In this document: one piece after another, positions 5,318 to 5,347 of the stretch
Layout of the letters: each line of letters starts with the position of its first letter
How positions within the stretch are numbered: position 1 is the stretch's first letter
Origin: Chloroflexaceae bacterium UBA1466
GTDB taxonomy: Bacteria > Chloroflexota > Chloroflexia > Chloroflexales > Chloroflexaceae
NCBI GenBank assembly: GCA_002325605.1
Contig: DCSM01000190.1
Location: forward strand, 1-5,347
Direction of reading: 5' to 3'
Length of the DNA: 5,347 bases
Made by a program: the position numbers and the translations under genes
The notes under the pieces: model-generated
The model's input: the letters and a program-made list of their open reading frames with translations, nothing else
Databases searched by the model: none
What the model was told of the DNA's origin: nothing

Positions 5318-5326
5318 ATGATGCAG
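5312..5326. promoter_or_regulatory. 15-bp inverted repeat over the -35 box
   Basis: CTGCA (5312-5316) and TGCAG (5322-5326) are perfect 5-base arms around a 5-base centre. One arm coincides with the -35 hexamer of the promoter candidate, the usual place for a repressor operator. The arms are short, so chance occurrence is possible. I do not recognise the site. Confidence 0.3.
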
Positions 5327-5347
5327 GGTGCGGGCCGCTGCCTGAGC

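Overview
All five genes in this 5.3 kb window lie on the minus strand, so transcription runs from the right edge to the left: a large polytopic membrane protein (3225-5258), plsX (1922-3031), two small related membrane proteins (1576-1899 and 943-1503), and a single-stranded DNA-binding protein gene that runs off the left edge (1-860). The plus strand has no gene I can support; its open frames mirror the minus-strand genes. There is no RNA gene, insertion sequence or CRISPR array. The DNA is moderately GC-rich.

The host looks like a bacterium, most likely a member of the Chloroflexota. I base this on recalled similarity, not a search. The 677-residue protein has the layout of large membrane proteins I associate with that phylum: one N-terminal helix, an extracytoplasmic beta-rich domain, then a GT-C-like multi-helix core. 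PlsX carries SAGHSGA where most bacteria have SAGNTGA. The SSB has two OB folds per chain, an arrangement best documented in Deinococcus-Thermus. The assignment is tentative.

Region by region: the right edge holds a promoter candidate with an inverted repeat over its -35 box, upstream of the membrane protein gene. A 193-bp gap follows, holding a second promoter candidate, compact GC-rich dyads and a hairpin that could hide the plsX ribosome binding site. plsX begins phospholipid synthesis by making acyl-phosphate. Its stop codon is 22 bp from the first small membrane protein gene, which suggests co-transcription. The two small genes are paralogues: the shorter protein aligns along its whole length with the C-terminal part of the longer one, and the longer one also repeats itself internally. 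Their upstream leaders are related too, which points to a tandem duplication that included the regulatory region. An 82-bp gap with a 19-bp dyad leads to ssb, whose C-terminal linker is built on a 42-bp tandem repeat.

The most unusual points are the glycine-rich membrane protein family next to plsX, the roughly 30-residue hydrophobic enlargement within PlsX itself, and the tandem-OB SSB with its repeat-built tail. PlsX is normally a peripheral membrane enzyme, so an enlarged hydrophobic loop together with co-transcribed membrane proteins suggests, as inference only, a membrane-anchored acyl-phosphate synthesis unit.
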